DNA of 64,000 nt from Arsenicitalea aurantiaca. Its GTDB lineage: Bacteria > Pseudomonadota > Alphaproteobacteria > Rhizobiales > Devosiaceae. Below the pieces are notes generated by a model. It saw nothing but the letters and a program-made list of their open reading frames with translations. It did not search any database and was not told the DNA's origin. Below are positions 15,175-22,759 of the stretch, one piece after another. The first letter of the stretch is position 1, and every line of letters starts with the position of its first letter. The DNA is taken from contig NZ_RZNJ01000005.1 in assembly GCF_003994485.1 (NCBI RefSeq), positions 206,470 through 270,469 on the forward strand, written 5' to 3'. Position numbers and translations under genes: made by a program.

Positions 15175-15887
15175 TGCCCCGCGCGCCCCGGCAGATGCGG
15201 CTCAGCGCGGATCATGTGGCGCGCGTGCCGGTCGTCGAGGATCCAGGGATGCCTTCCTATGAAGGCGTCCGCCCCGCCACCGATGCCGACTATGCCGCGG
15301 AGGTCGACCGGATCCTCGGGCTCGCGCCGGAGGGGGAGTTCTGGCTTTTTGCCTACGGGTCGCTGATCTGGAACCCGGTCATGGCCCATGATCGGGAAAT
15401 GGTGGCGCTGGCACGGGGCTGGCACCGCAATTTCTGCCTTTACGACATCCGCTACCGCGGCAATCCCGGTGCGCCGGGGCTGATGCTCTGCCTCGACAGG
15501 GGCGGCCAATGCAGGGGCATGGCCTACAGGCTCCCCCCTGAGGGGCTCAAGGACAATCTCGATGCTCTGGTGCGGCGCGAGATGAGCATGGTGCCGACGC
15601 CCTTCCCCGGCCGGTTCATTCCCATCATGACCGAGGAGGGGCCGAAGCGGGCCCTCGCCTTTGCGATGAACCGCCGGAGCGCGCGCTATGTGGGCGGGCT
15701 GACACTCGCTGCACGGGCTGACTATCTGGCGCGGGCCACGGGATGGAAGGGGTCGATGGCCGAATACCTCTTTGCGACGGTCGACCGGCTCGAGGCGCTG
15801 GGCATCCACGACGCCAATCTGTGGCGGCTCCAGGAGATGGTGGCCGAGCGGATCGAGGATCATTTCCCGCACCCGCCGCGCGTCTGA
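15174..15887 (+). CDS. Gamma-glutamylcyclotransferase, ChaC-like (copy 1)
   Basis: A 237-residue ChaC-type protein. The diagnostic YGSLIW motif occurs in WLFAYGSLIWNP (~60-70), and the catalytic Glu candidate lies in the MSMVPTPF/PFPGRF region or nearby acidic residues. GLMLCLDRGGQCRGMAYRL matches the ChaC substrate-loop block. ChaC enzymes degrade glutathione to 5-oxoproline and Cys-Gly. It overlaps argH by one base and is followed after 66 bp by lysA, so it probably sits in the argH-lysA operon where related genomes carry a small lipoprotein. A second copy lies at 26791-27327. GTG at 15171 is an alternative start. Confidence 0.87.
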   Translation: MPRAPRQMRLSADHVARVPVVEDPGMPSYEGVRPATDADYAAEVDRILGLAPEGEFWLFAYGSLIWNPVMAHDREMVALARGWHRNFCLYDIRYRGNPGAPGLMLCLDRGGQCRGMAYRLPPEGLKDNLDALVRREMSMVPTPFPGRFIPIMTEEGPKRALAFAMNRRSARYVGGLTLAARADYLARATGWKGSMAEYLFATVDRLEALGIHDANLWRLQEMVAERIEDHFPHPPRV

Positions 15888-15953
15888 CTTTCGTTTTTGT
15901 CCGCCATCCCCTAGAGAAGCGAGGCCAATTCATCCTTGCTGCGGGGGCCGTCC

Positions 15954-17216
15954 ATGGTTCATCACTTCCAGTATCGCGACGGCCATATGTTCGCCGAGGA
16001 TGTCGACCTGCGCCAATTGGCCGATACGGTCGGAACCCCCTTCTACGTCTATTCGGCCGCGACGCTCCGGCGCCATGTCCGGGTGCTGCGCGAGGCGTTC
16101 GCCGGCATCGAAACGCTGATCGCCTACGCAATGAAGGCCAATTCGAACCAGGCCGTCCTTCGCGTGCTCGCCCAGGAGGGCCTGGGCGCCGACGTCGTTT
16201 CGCTCGGTGAACTGGAGCGCGCGCTTGCCGCCGGCATCGCACCGGAAAGAATCGTTTTTTCGGGCGTCGCCAAGACCGAGGCGGAGATGCGCCGGGGGCT
16301 CAAGCTCTCGATTGCGTGCTTCAACCTCGAAAGCGAGCCCGAACTCGAGCGGCTGAGCGCTGTCGCCTCTGCGATGGGCACCGAGGCGCGGGTCTCGGTG
16401 CGCGTCAATCCCAATGTGGATGCCAAGACCCATGCCAAGATCTCGACTGGCAAGTCCGAGAACAAGTTCGGCATTCCCTATGAGCGCGCGCGTCTCGTCT
16501 ACGACCGGATCGCCGACCTCCCCGGCGTGCGCGCGGTTGGGGTCGACATGCATATCGGCAGCCAGATCACCGATCTCGGCCCCTTCGGCAATGCGTTTGC
16601 GTTGATGGCCGAGCTCGTGGGCGATTTGCGCGCGGCCGGGCACACCATCTCCCATGTCGATGTGGGGGGTGGGCTCGGCATCCCCTATCACCACGACCAG
16701 CTGGCGCCTCCCGATCCCGTAGCCTATGCCCAGATCGTGCGCGAGAAGGTCGGCGCGCTCGGGTGTTCGCTCGTGCTGGAGCCCGGCCGGCTGATCGTGG
16801 GCAATGCCGGTATCCTCGTCACGCGGGTGGAGTATCTGAAGCGCGGCGCCGACCGCAGCTTCATGATCGTCGATGCGGGCATGAACGATCTCATCCGGCC
16901 CACGCTCTACGAGGCCCATCACGACATCCTGCCGGTGCGCCAGCACCATACGCGCTGGCTCACCGCAGACGTGGTGGGACCGGTCTGCGAGACAGGGGAT
17001 TATTTCGGCAAGGGGCGCACCTTGCCCCAGATGGAGCCGGGGGATTTGCTGGCGATCATGAGCGCGGGCGCCTATGGCGCCGTCATGGCCTCGAGCTACA
17101 ACTCCCGGCTGCTGGTCCCCGAGGTCCTCGTCGATGGCGGGCGCCATCATGTCATCCGGCCCCGCCCGCGGATCGAGGACCTGATCGGGCTCGACAGCGT
17201 TCCGGACTGGCTCTGA
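15954..17216 (+). CDS. lysA: Diaminopimelate decarboxylase
   Basis: A 420-residue PLP enzyme (fold-type III alanine-racemase-like barrel plus beta domain) that converts meso-DAP to L-lysine. The PLP lysine is in LIAYAMKANSNQ, the phosphate-binding Gly loop in VDVGGGLGIPY, the substrate or dimer residues in LEPGRLIVGNAG, and the active-site Cys-Glu in GPVCETGDYF. The ATG at 15954 gives the family N-terminus HHFQYRDGHMFAED. It ends two bases from the convergent response-regulator gene, the two stops forming TGAGCTCA. Confidence 0.96.
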   Translation: MVHHFQYRDGHMFAEDVDLRQLADTVGTPFYVYSAATLRRHVRVLREAFAGIETLIAYAMKANSNQAVLRVLAQEGLGADVVSLGELERALAAGIAPERIVFSGVAKTEAEMRRGLKLSIACFNLESEPELERLSAVASAMGTEARVSVRVNPNVDAKTHAKISTGKSENKFGIPYERARLVYDRIADLPGVRAVGVDMHIGSQITDLGPFGNAFALMAELVGDLRAAGHTISHVDVGGGLGIPYHHDQLAPPDPVAYAQIVREKVGALGCSLVLEPGRLIVGNAGILVTRVEYLKRGADRSFMIVDAGMNDLIRPTLYEAHHDILPVRQHHTRWLTADVVGPVCETGDYFGKGRTLPQMEPGDLLAIMSAGAYGAVMASSYNSRLLVPEVLVDGGRHHVIRPRPRIEDLIGLDSVPDWL

Positions 17217-17218
17217 GC

Positions 17219-17626
17219 TCAGGCGGGCAGGGCCTCGGCGAGCGAGACGATGCGCGCTGGCCGGCCCGCCAGGGCGTCGCCAACCTTGGCGACAAGCTCG
17301 GCAAGCGAGAACGGCTTGGGGATAACGTCGTAGACGAGTTTCTCGAGCCCGCTGGCGCGTTCGCGCTGGTCGGCAAATCCGGTCATCAGCATGATGGTGA
17401 GGCCGGGCCGGCTCCGGCCCAGATGTTGCGCGAGCGCGATCCCGTCCATCACGGGCATCTTGATGTCCGAAAGGACGAGGTCGAACGCCTCGCTCTTCAC
17501 ATCGGCGATCTCGGCGGCGACCCCACCATCTTCGGCCTCGACGACCTCGTGGCCGGCATGGGCGAGAGCGCGCGAGACGAACATGCGGACATTGTCGTCA
17601 TCCTCGGCGAGCAGGATGCGGGCCAT
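17219..17626 (-). CDS. Single-domain response regulator (CpdR-like)
   Basis: A 135-residue protein consisting only of a receiver domain. Acidic pocket residues are in LLAEDDDNVR, the phospho-acceptor Asp is in DLVLSDIKMPVMDG, the Thr is in MLMTGFADQ and the Lys is in VIPKPFS. There is no output domain, so it must act through protein contacts, as CpdR does when it controls ClpXP. The segment FADQRERASGLEKLVYDVI is typical of a rhizobial receiver group; calling it CpdR proper would be over-reach. The start ATG shares a base with the TAA of the upstream zinc-ribbon gene (TAATG), so they are translationally coupled. Confidence 0.85.
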   Translation of the reverse strand: MARILLAEDDDNVRMFVSRALAHAGHEVVEAEDGGVAAEIADVKSEAFDLVLSDIKMPVMDGIALAQHLGRSRPGLTIMLMTGFADQRERASGLEKLVYDVIPKPFSLAELVAKVGDALAGRPARIVSLAEALPA

Positions 17627-18459
17627 TAGCGGCCTCCTTGTATGCGTTGTGCGCCGGCTTCGAGCTCGACGCGGTCGTTGATGAAACTGAGCCTGACCCC
17701 CGCTGCGCCCTGGGGGGGAGCGGTGAGCTGGGTGCGGAGCTGGGCCACTTCGCCGGGCGCGAGATGCCCGGCGTCTGCATGGGCGCTCCACTCGTAGATG
17801 GTGGTTCGGGTGCCGTCATAAACCGAGACCCGCACCGGGGGAACGTCCACAGGGCGACCGGCGACGTTGCGGATGTTGGCTTCGACCGCCATGACGCGCG
17901 CGCCCTCGCGCATGATTGTGATCGTGCGGGTGTCCTCGAACTCGAGCCCCAAGACGTTCACGCCGAGCCCGACCGAAGAATAGAGACTGGCCATGGCTGG
18001 GGCTTCGCGCACGATTTCGGTGCGGAAGATCATGAGTGCGCCGACCAGGGCGAGAAGAATTCCGGCGAGCACGTAGCGTGCCATGCGACGCATCCGGGCG
18101 ACGGGCAGGGTGCGCGCGATCGTCTCCTGGCGCGCCGAAAAGGCGCGGAGCCGCCTGCGCTCGGCCTCGAGGTCCACCGGACGGGCCTGGGGCGTTTTGG
18201 GCGCGATGGCCGCCTTGATCCGCGCCATGGTGCGCGCCTTGGCCGCATCGGTCTTTTCGGCGGCGTCGAACGCGGCATCGAGACTGTCTTCATCGCCGGT
18301 GGGGAAGACGAGGCCGTCTTCGGGCCCGTCCGGCTCGGGCATCCGCGCGGTCCAGTCGCGCCCGCATTGAGCGCAGAGCACCTTGCGGCCGGACGTGCCT
18401 ATGGCATCGGGCGCCAATTGGTAGCGCGTGCCGCAATGTGGGCAGGAAATGACGATCAT
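17626..18459 (-). CDS. MJ0042-type zinc-ribbon membrane protein
   Basis: A 277-residue protein. Residues 1-37 form a zinc ribbon of the MJ0042 type with two CxxC knuckles (CPHCGTRYQL and CAQCGRDW). A charged, Ala-rich linker follows. There is one transmembrane helix near 130-150 (YVLAGILLALVGALMIF), and then an extracytoplasmic beta domain like DUF3426/FxLyD (VMAVEANIRNVAGRPVDVPP, then GEVAQLRTQL). The start MIVISCPHCG is the family start. It sits divergently next to ftsEX in many Hyphomicrobiales. Its function is unknown; the architecture suggests a sensor or adaptor linking cytoplasm and envelope. Confidence 0.83.
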   Translation of the reverse strand: MIVISCPHCGTRYQLAPDAIGTSGRKVLCAQCGRDWTARMPEPDGPEDGLVFPTGDEDSLDAAFDAAEKTDAAKARTMARIKAAIAPKTPQARPVDLEAERRRLRAFSARQETIARTLPVARMRRMARYVLAGILLALVGALMIFRTEIVREAPAMASLYSSVGLGVNVLGLEFEDTRTITIMREGARVMAVEANIRNVAGRPVDVPPVRVSVYDGTRTTIYEWSAHADAGHLAPGEVAQLRTQLTAPPQGAAGVRLSFINDRVELEAGAQRIQGGR

Positions 18460-18668
18460 TGCTGGCGCGCTCGCTTGCATCGGCAAAGATTAGCGCCCGC
18501 GCGGTTAAAACTCCTCAAACTCGCCCATCTTCGCCGCTATTGCGCCCCGATCCCCGCCCGGCGGGGCGGAAAGCCATCCCTTTTGCGGCAAAACAGGAGG
18601 TCTGGGCGCGTGTTGTGCACATGGGTGCTGTTATGATGCCGGCCATGCCTGATTCGGAGAGAAGCGGC

Positions 18669-19328
18669 GTGATCGAATTCGAAGACGTGGGCCTGCGCTA
18701 CGGCCATGGCCCCGAGATCCTGAGAGATCTGACCTTCACGGTCGAACCGGGATCATTCCATTTCCTCACCGGCCCGTCCGGTTCGGGCAAGACGTCGCTT
18801 CTGAAACTGCTGCTGCTGTCGCTCAAGCCGACGCGCGGCACTGTGCGGCTTTTCGGGCAGGATGTGAGCGGGCTCGACCAGGATGCGCTGCTGCGCATGC
18901 GGCGGCATATCGGCATCGTGTTCCAGGAGTTCCGCCTGCTCGACCATCTGACGACCTATGAAAACGTCGCCCTGCCGCTCAGGGTGCTCGGGCAGCCCGA
19001 GAGCGCCTATCGCGCCAATGTCACCGAACTGCTCGAATGGGTCGGTCTCGGGGAACGCATGGATGCGCATCCGGCGCTGCTTTCGGGCGGTGAGAAACAG
19101 CGTGCCGCGATCGCACGGGCCGTGATCGGGCGGCCCGACATCCTCCTCGCGGACGAGCCGACCGGAAATGTCGATCCCGACCTCTCGCTCCGGCTCGTCA
19201 CCCTGTTTGCCGAGCTGAACAAGATGGGCACCACGATCATTCTGGCCACCCACGAACTGCCGCTGCTCGATAATTTCAGCTTTCCGCGCATGCTGCTGCG
19301 CGACGGGGAGATCGTCATCCATGATTGA
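18669..19328 (+). CDS. ftsE: Cell-division ATP-binding protein FtsE
   Basis: A 219-residue ABC ATPase that pairs with FtsX to control peptidoglycan hydrolases at the septum. Walker A is GPSGSGKT at 35-42, the signature is LSGGEKQRAAIARA, Walker B runs to LLADEPTGN, and the switch His is in LATHE. The start is GTG at 18669, supported by GGAGAG seven bases upstream and by the family N-terminus IEFEDVGLRYG. Further ATGs upstream would add non-family residues. It overlaps ftsX by eight bases. Confidence 0.95.
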   Translation: MIEFEDVGLRYGHGPEILRDLTFTVEPGSFHFLTGPSGSGKTSLLKLLLLSLKPTRGTVRLFGQDVSGLDQDALLRMRRHIGIVFQEFRLLDHLTTYENVALPLRVLGQPESAYRANVTELLEWVGLGERMDAHPALLSGGEKQRAAIARAVIGRPDILLADEPTGNVDPDLSLRLVTLFAELNKMGTTIILATHELPLLDNFSFPRMLLRDGEIVIHD

Positions 19329-20241
19329 GCTGCGGCTCCCCCAGCGCAATCGCGCCACCCCCATCGTGCCCGAGCGTTCCGTCGCGGGCCGAACGCTCCT
19401 GCTGCTCATCGCTATCATGACCTTTCTCTCGGCGGTAACGCTCGGGGGCGTGGTGCTGGTGCAGAAATCGGCTGTTGCCTGGTCCGCCGATGTCGGACGC
19501 GAGCTCACCATTCAGGTGCGGCCCATGGAAGGGCAGGTGATGGAGAGCAATCTTCGCACAGCCGTTGCGCTCGCACAGGCGACGCCGGGGGTTGCGAATG
19601 CCCGCGCCATTCCGGTCGAGGAAAGCCAGGCGCTGATCGAGCCCTGGCTCGGCGCCGGGCTCGACCTCTCGGCGCTCGCCATTCCGCGCCTCGTGATCGT
19701 CGAGCTCGACGATCCCGCCGAAGTCGACATCGCCCAGCTGACGCGGGACCTGCAATCGGTCCAGGGGGCAAGCCTCGATACCCATGCCGCCTGGCGCCAG
19801 CAGCTCAACGTCATGGCCGGGACCATCGTCGTCTCGGGCCTCCTCGTACTGGCCCTCATCGTGGTCGCGACCGTGCTTGCCATCATCTTCGCGACCCGTG
19901 GCACCATGGCCTCGAACCGCGAGATCGTGGACGTGCTCCATTTCATCGGCGCCTCAAACAGCTTCATCGCCGGCGAATTCCAGGGGCGGTTTCTCTCGAT
20001 CGGGTTTCGCGGCGGGGTGGTCGGCGGGGTTGCCGCTGCGCTCTTTTTCTTTGTCGTGGCACTGACTGCGGGATCCGTCGTGCCGGACGAGGCAAGCGCG
20101 CAACTGGGTGTTCTTTTCGGGCGCTTCTCACTGGGCGTAGATGGTCTTCTCGGCATTGCCGCGGTCGTGCCCGTGATCGCTGCGATCACGGCCATCACCT
20201 CGCGGATGACCGTGCGCCGCTTCCTGTCGCAGACGTCCTGA
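19321..20241 (+). CDS. ftsX: Cell-division permease-like protein FtsX
   Basis: A 306-residue polytopic membrane protein, partner of FtsE. It has four hydrophobic segments: ~28-48 (LLLLIAIMTFLSAVTLGGVV), ~170-195, ~225-250 and ~275-295. A large extracytoplasmic domain lies between the first two and would touch murein-hydrolase activators. The C-terminal cytoplasmic end is RMTVRRFLSQTS. The 8-base overlap with ftsE indicates strict co-expression. Confidence 0.92.
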   Translation: MIELRLPQRNRATPIVPERSVAGRTLLLLIAIMTFLSAVTLGGVVLVQKSAVAWSADVGRELTIQVRPMEGQVMESNLRTAVALAQATPGVANARAIPVEESQALIEPWLGAGLDLSALAIPRLVIVELDDPAEVDIAQLTRDLQSVQGASLDTHAAWRQQLNVMAGTIVVSGLLVLALIVVATVLAIIFATRGTMASNREIVDVLHFIGASNSFIAGEFQGRFLSIGFRGGVVGGVAAALFFFVVALTAGSVVPDEASAQLGVLFGRFSLGVDGLLGIAAVVPVIAAITAITSRMTVRRFLSQTS

Positions 20242-20254
20242 GCTTGGGGCCATC

Positions 20255-21049
20255 ATGATCGTGCAGGCCATCCGCTCGCTCGTTTTTTACGCGCTGTTTT
20301 TCATCCAGACGACGATCCTGGCGCTCTTTGTGGGCACGCTCGCCCTGATCCTTCGCCGCCACACGCGGTTCACCTGGGGGATCGCGCGGTACTGGTCGGA
20401 TTCCAACCTGTTCCTCTTGCGCTGGATCGTGGGGATCAGGACCGAGGTCACCGGGCAGGAAAACATCCCCGAAGGCGGCTGCATCATCGCGGCCAAGCAC
20501 CAGAGCGACTGGGACATCTATGCGATCCTGCCCCATACGGGGCGACCGGCGTTCATCGCCAAGCGCGAGCTGCTCGATATCCCGTTCTTTGGCTGGGCGG
20601 CGCGGTCGCTCGACACCATCGAGGTCGACCGCAAGCGCGGTGCCCAGGCCATCCCGGTGATGATGGCCGATGCAAAGGCTGCGGCCGATCGGGGCTGCCG
20701 CATCATCATCTTCCCCGAGGGGACAAGGCGACCGCCGCTGGCCCCGCCAGCCTATCGGCAGGGCATCGTCCGGCTATACGAATCGCTCGGGGTTCCGGTC
20801 GTTCCGGTTGCGCTGAACTCGGGCCTCTATTGGGGGCGCAACAGTCTCGTGCTCTGGCCGGGCACCGCAAAGGCGCGGTTCCTGCCCGCGATCCCGGCCG
20901 GTTTGCCCGGCGATGTGTTCCGGGCACGGCTCGAAGCCGAGATCGAGCCTGTAAGCACTGCGCTGGCGGCCGAGGCCATCGCCTCGGGCCTTTCGCGGCC
21001 CGTGCCGCAGGAATGGCGCGACCGAGTCTCGGGGCATGAACCTCAATGA
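20255..21049 (+). CDS. plsC: 1-acyl-sn-glycerol-3-phosphate acyltransferase
   Basis: A 264-residue membrane-associated acyltransferase making phosphatidic acid from lysophosphatidate. The catalytic HX4D motif is H82QSDWD87 and the glycerophosphate-binding motif is FPEGTR (~151-156). An N-terminal hydrophobic helix (~8-32) anchors it. It follows ftsX after 13 bp, so ftsE-ftsX-plsC is probably one operon, the usual order here minus the YdcF-like gene often found between ftsX and plsC. Downstream begins a promoter region for an unrelated unknown gene. Confidence 0.93.
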   Translation: MIVQAIRSLVFYALFFIQTTILALFVGTLALILRRHTRFTWGIARYWSDSNLFLLRWIVGIRTEVTGQENIPEGGCIIAAKHQSDWDIYAILPHTGRPAFIAKRELLDIPFFGWAARSLDTIEVDRKRGAQAIPVMMADAKAAADRGCRIIIFPEGTRRPPLAPPAYRQGIVRLYESLGVPVVPVALNSGLYWGRNSLVLWPGTAKARFLPAIPAGLPGDVFRARLEAEIEPVSTALAAEAIASGLSRPVPQEWRDRVSGHEPQ

Positions 21050-21052
21050 CTA

Positions 21053-21093
21053 CTATATGTTGACCCTCATCGTCTTCTAGGCCATACATATAG
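21053..21093. repeat. Perfect 8-bp inverted repeat spanning a promoter (operator-like)
   Basis: CTATATGT at 21053-21060 and ACATATAG at 21086-21093 are exact inverted copies with centres 33 bp apart, about three helical turns. The left arm ends in the first base of the -35 and the right arm covers the -10 of the promoter at 21060-21088. The AT-rich stem and lack of a T-run argue against a terminator for plsC. Confidence 0.5.
21060..21088 (+). promoter_or_regulatory. Candidate promoter P1 of the gene at 21164
   Basis: TTGACC and CATACA are 17 bases apart. It lies between the arms of the inverted repeat at 21053-21093 and 53 bp upstream of a second promoter-like pair. Confidence 0.5.
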
Positions 21094-21112
21094 AGGTGGC
21101 GCAGAAGTGCAG

Positions 21113-21141
21113 TTGACATCTGCACAACTACGTTCCATATT
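21113..21141 (+). promoter_or_regulatory. Candidate promoter P2 of the gene at 21164
   Basis: TTGACA and CATATT are separated by 17 bases. The predicted start near 21148 lies only a few bases before the CGGAGG ribosome-binding site, which favours a start codon at 21164 rather than in-frame codons upstream. Confidence 0.6.
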
Positions 21142-21163
21142 TGTTCTCTCCGGAGGGATGGCC

Positions 21164-21514
21164 ATGGTTCGGATGGGAGATGTCGTCAGCGCCGGAAGTG
21201 GTCGCGCCCAGAATTGGATGGGGCGGTCAGGGCGCATTTATGTGCTGACGTCCGAACCGGTGGAGAGTTTTGCCCTCGGCGCGGGAGAACTGCATCTGCT
21301 TGCGCGCGGCAATGTCGTCCTCTGGGTCGGCTCGAGCGAAGATCTGGTGCTCGATCCGTCGAGCCGCGCCCGCTTCAGGCTCGCGCTCGACTGTGCAGAT
21401 CGGGCGTTCAGGGTGCGCGACGCCATCCAGCAGAGCGAGCGGGCGACGATCGCCTGGGATCTTGAGATTGCGCAGGCCATGCCGACATCGCCCGTGTTGC
21501 GGTCGGCGGCCTGA
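21164..21514 (+). CDS. Unknown small protein under tandem promoters
   Basis: I do not recognise this 116-residue protein. The start ATG at 21164 has CGGAGGG six bases upstream; the ATG at 21158 is too close to it, and the in-frame GTG at 21107 lies before the best promoter. The middle is a beta-rich pattern (RSGRIYVLTSEPVESFALGA, ELHLLARGNVVLWVGS) followed by a helical stretch with a Cys (ARFRLALDCADRAFRVRDAI). There is no signal peptide or membrane segment, so it is probably cytoplasmic. It stands between plsC and a convergent small gene. Regulation looks elaborate, with two promoters and an inverted repeat. Confidence 0.65.
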   Translation: MVRMGDVVSAGSGRAQNWMGRSGRIYVLTSEPVESFALGAGELHLLARGNVVLWVGSSEDLVLDPSSRARFRLALDCADRAFRVRDAIQQSERATIAWDLEIAQAMPTSPVLRSAA

Positions 21515-21520
21515 GACGGA

Positions 21521-21739
21521 TCACACCGTAAGCGAGGTGCGGTAGCCGATAGGCACGCGGCGGACAACGCTGTCCTCGCGCTCGCGATAGGCGGCAAGCG
21601 CGCGCTTCATGCGCGAGGGATCACCGGGGGCAAGAACCTGCGAGATGAACGATGCGGACTGTGCTTCGCGCACGCGGCGCGCCACGGCAGCACTCGCATT
21701 GCTGCGCGGACGGATCCGTCTATAGCGCTTCTTGGCCAT
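21521..21739 (-). CDS. Unknown small basic protein
   Basis: This 72-residue protein begins MAKKRYRRIRPRSNASAAV and is very rich in Arg/Lys, with a central helical stretch (RRVREAQSASFISQVL) and a hydrophobic-ending tail (RRVPIGYRTSLTV). No family is recognised. A basic N-terminus suggests nucleic-acid binding, but that is inference. GAGGTGG six bases before the ATG is a good Shine-Dalgarno and supports it being real. It is convergent with the gene ending at 21514. Its leader contains a perfect 8-bp hairpin (21782-21803). Confidence 0.55.
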   Translation of the reverse strand: MAKKRYRRIRPRSNASAAVARRVREAQSASFISQVLAPGDPSRMKRALAAYREREDSVVRRVPIGYRTSLTV

Positions 21740-21781
21740 GAGCCACCTCGCTTGCCGACCTGTGTGCCTTGCCCCGAGAAC

Positions 21782-21869
21782 GCCACGCCATTAGCGGCGT
21801 GGCAAGGTTTCGTTAAGGGTTTGACACAGTCATCTACGAGCGAGGTTAATCCGGGGAGCGAAGCCCCGG
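21782..21869. repeat. Two hairpin-forming inverted repeats between the small basic protein gene and gloB
   Basis: GCCACGCC/GGCGTGGC (21782-21803, six-base loop) and CCGGGG/CCCCGG (21851-21869) both form GC-rich stems. The second may end the gloB transcript coming from the right, but lacks a T-run on that strand. The first would lie in the leader of the 21521-21739 gene. Confidence 0.4.
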
Positions 21870-21905
21870 TTCCTTCACGTTATGAGGGGAGGCGGACGGC
21901 AAGCC

Positions 21906-22673
21906 TCAGAAGTCATCCTTGGCTTTCCGCACCGCGCGGAAGATTTCGGCCGCCTCGGCGCCTTCGAGGCCGACCGCGCGCTGAACCTCGGGCTGGTCGA
22001 TGCGCAGGAAGGGGTTGGTCGCTTTTTCCATGCCCAGCGATACCGGGATGGTGTAGCGGCCTTCTGCACGCATCCGCTCGACCTCGGCCGCACGGATCTT
22101 CAGCGCGGCATTGTCGGGTTCGATGCTGAGCGCGAACTTGGCGTTGGAGAGCGTATATTCGTGCCCGCAATAGAGAAGTGTCGCGTCCGGGAGCTCCCGC
22201 AGCGCCCGCAGCCCTTCCCACATCGGGCCCGGTTCACCTTCGAACATACGTCCGACACCCATCGAGAACAGCGCATCTGCAGCGAAGAGATGCCCGCCTT
22301 CACGATCGAGATAGACGATGTGTCCCAGCGTGTGGCCGGGTGTTCCGAGGATTTCGAAGCGCGTTTCGCCGAGCTGGACCGTGTCTCCGGCAGCGACCAG
22401 ACGGTCGAGACCGTCGATCTTTCCCGCTTCGGCGCGCGGGCCGATAATCTCGGCGCCGAATTGCGCCTTCAGCGGCGCGATGCCCTCGACATGGTCGATA
22501 TGGTGATGGGTGATCAGAACGAGATCGAGCCCCCAGCCTCGGGTCTTCAGGGCCTTTGCGATGGCCTCGGCGTCAGGGGCATCAATGGCGGCGGTCTTGC
22601 CGCTGTCCACATCATGGACCAGATAACCGTAATTATCCTCGCGGCAGATGAAAACGTCGATCAGAAGGCTCAT
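21906..22673 (-). CDS. gloB: Hydroxyacylglutathione hydrolase (glyoxalase II)
   Basis: A 255-residue metallo-beta-lactamase-fold thioesterase that hydrolyses S-D-lactoylglutathione. The metal site is THHHIDH at 55-61, with further ligands in LGTPGHTLGHIVY, LFAADALF (bridging Asp) and CGHEYTLSNAKF. The C-terminal helical domain (FLRIDQPEVQRAV and onward) provides glutathione contacts. The length is standard. It is divergent from the methyltransferase gene, 86 bp away, as in many relatives. Confidence 0.95.
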   Translation of the reverse strand: MSLLIDVFICREDNYGYLVHDVDSGKTAAIDAPDAEAIAKALKTRGWGLDLVLITHHHIDHVEGIAPLKAQFGAEIIGPRAEAGKIDGLDRLVAAGDTVQLGETRFEILGTPGHTLGHIVYLDREGGHLFAADALFSMGVGRMFEGEPGPMWEGLRALRELPDATLLYCGHEYTLSNAKFALSIEPDNAALKIRAAEVERMRAEGRYTIPVSLGMEKATNPFLRIDQPEVQRAVGLEGAEAAEIFRAVRKAKDDF

Positions 22674-22759
22674 GCGGATTTCCTTTCCGGCTGTTCTTGG
22701 AGCGGATGACAGCGCCGCCCGGCTTGGGCAAACTCTAACCCCATAGACAAGGCAAGGCC

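Noticed and set aside
15930..17150. A 406-codon minus-strand frame opposite lysA
   Set aside because: Shadow of lysA, whose PLP and active-site motifs are intact.
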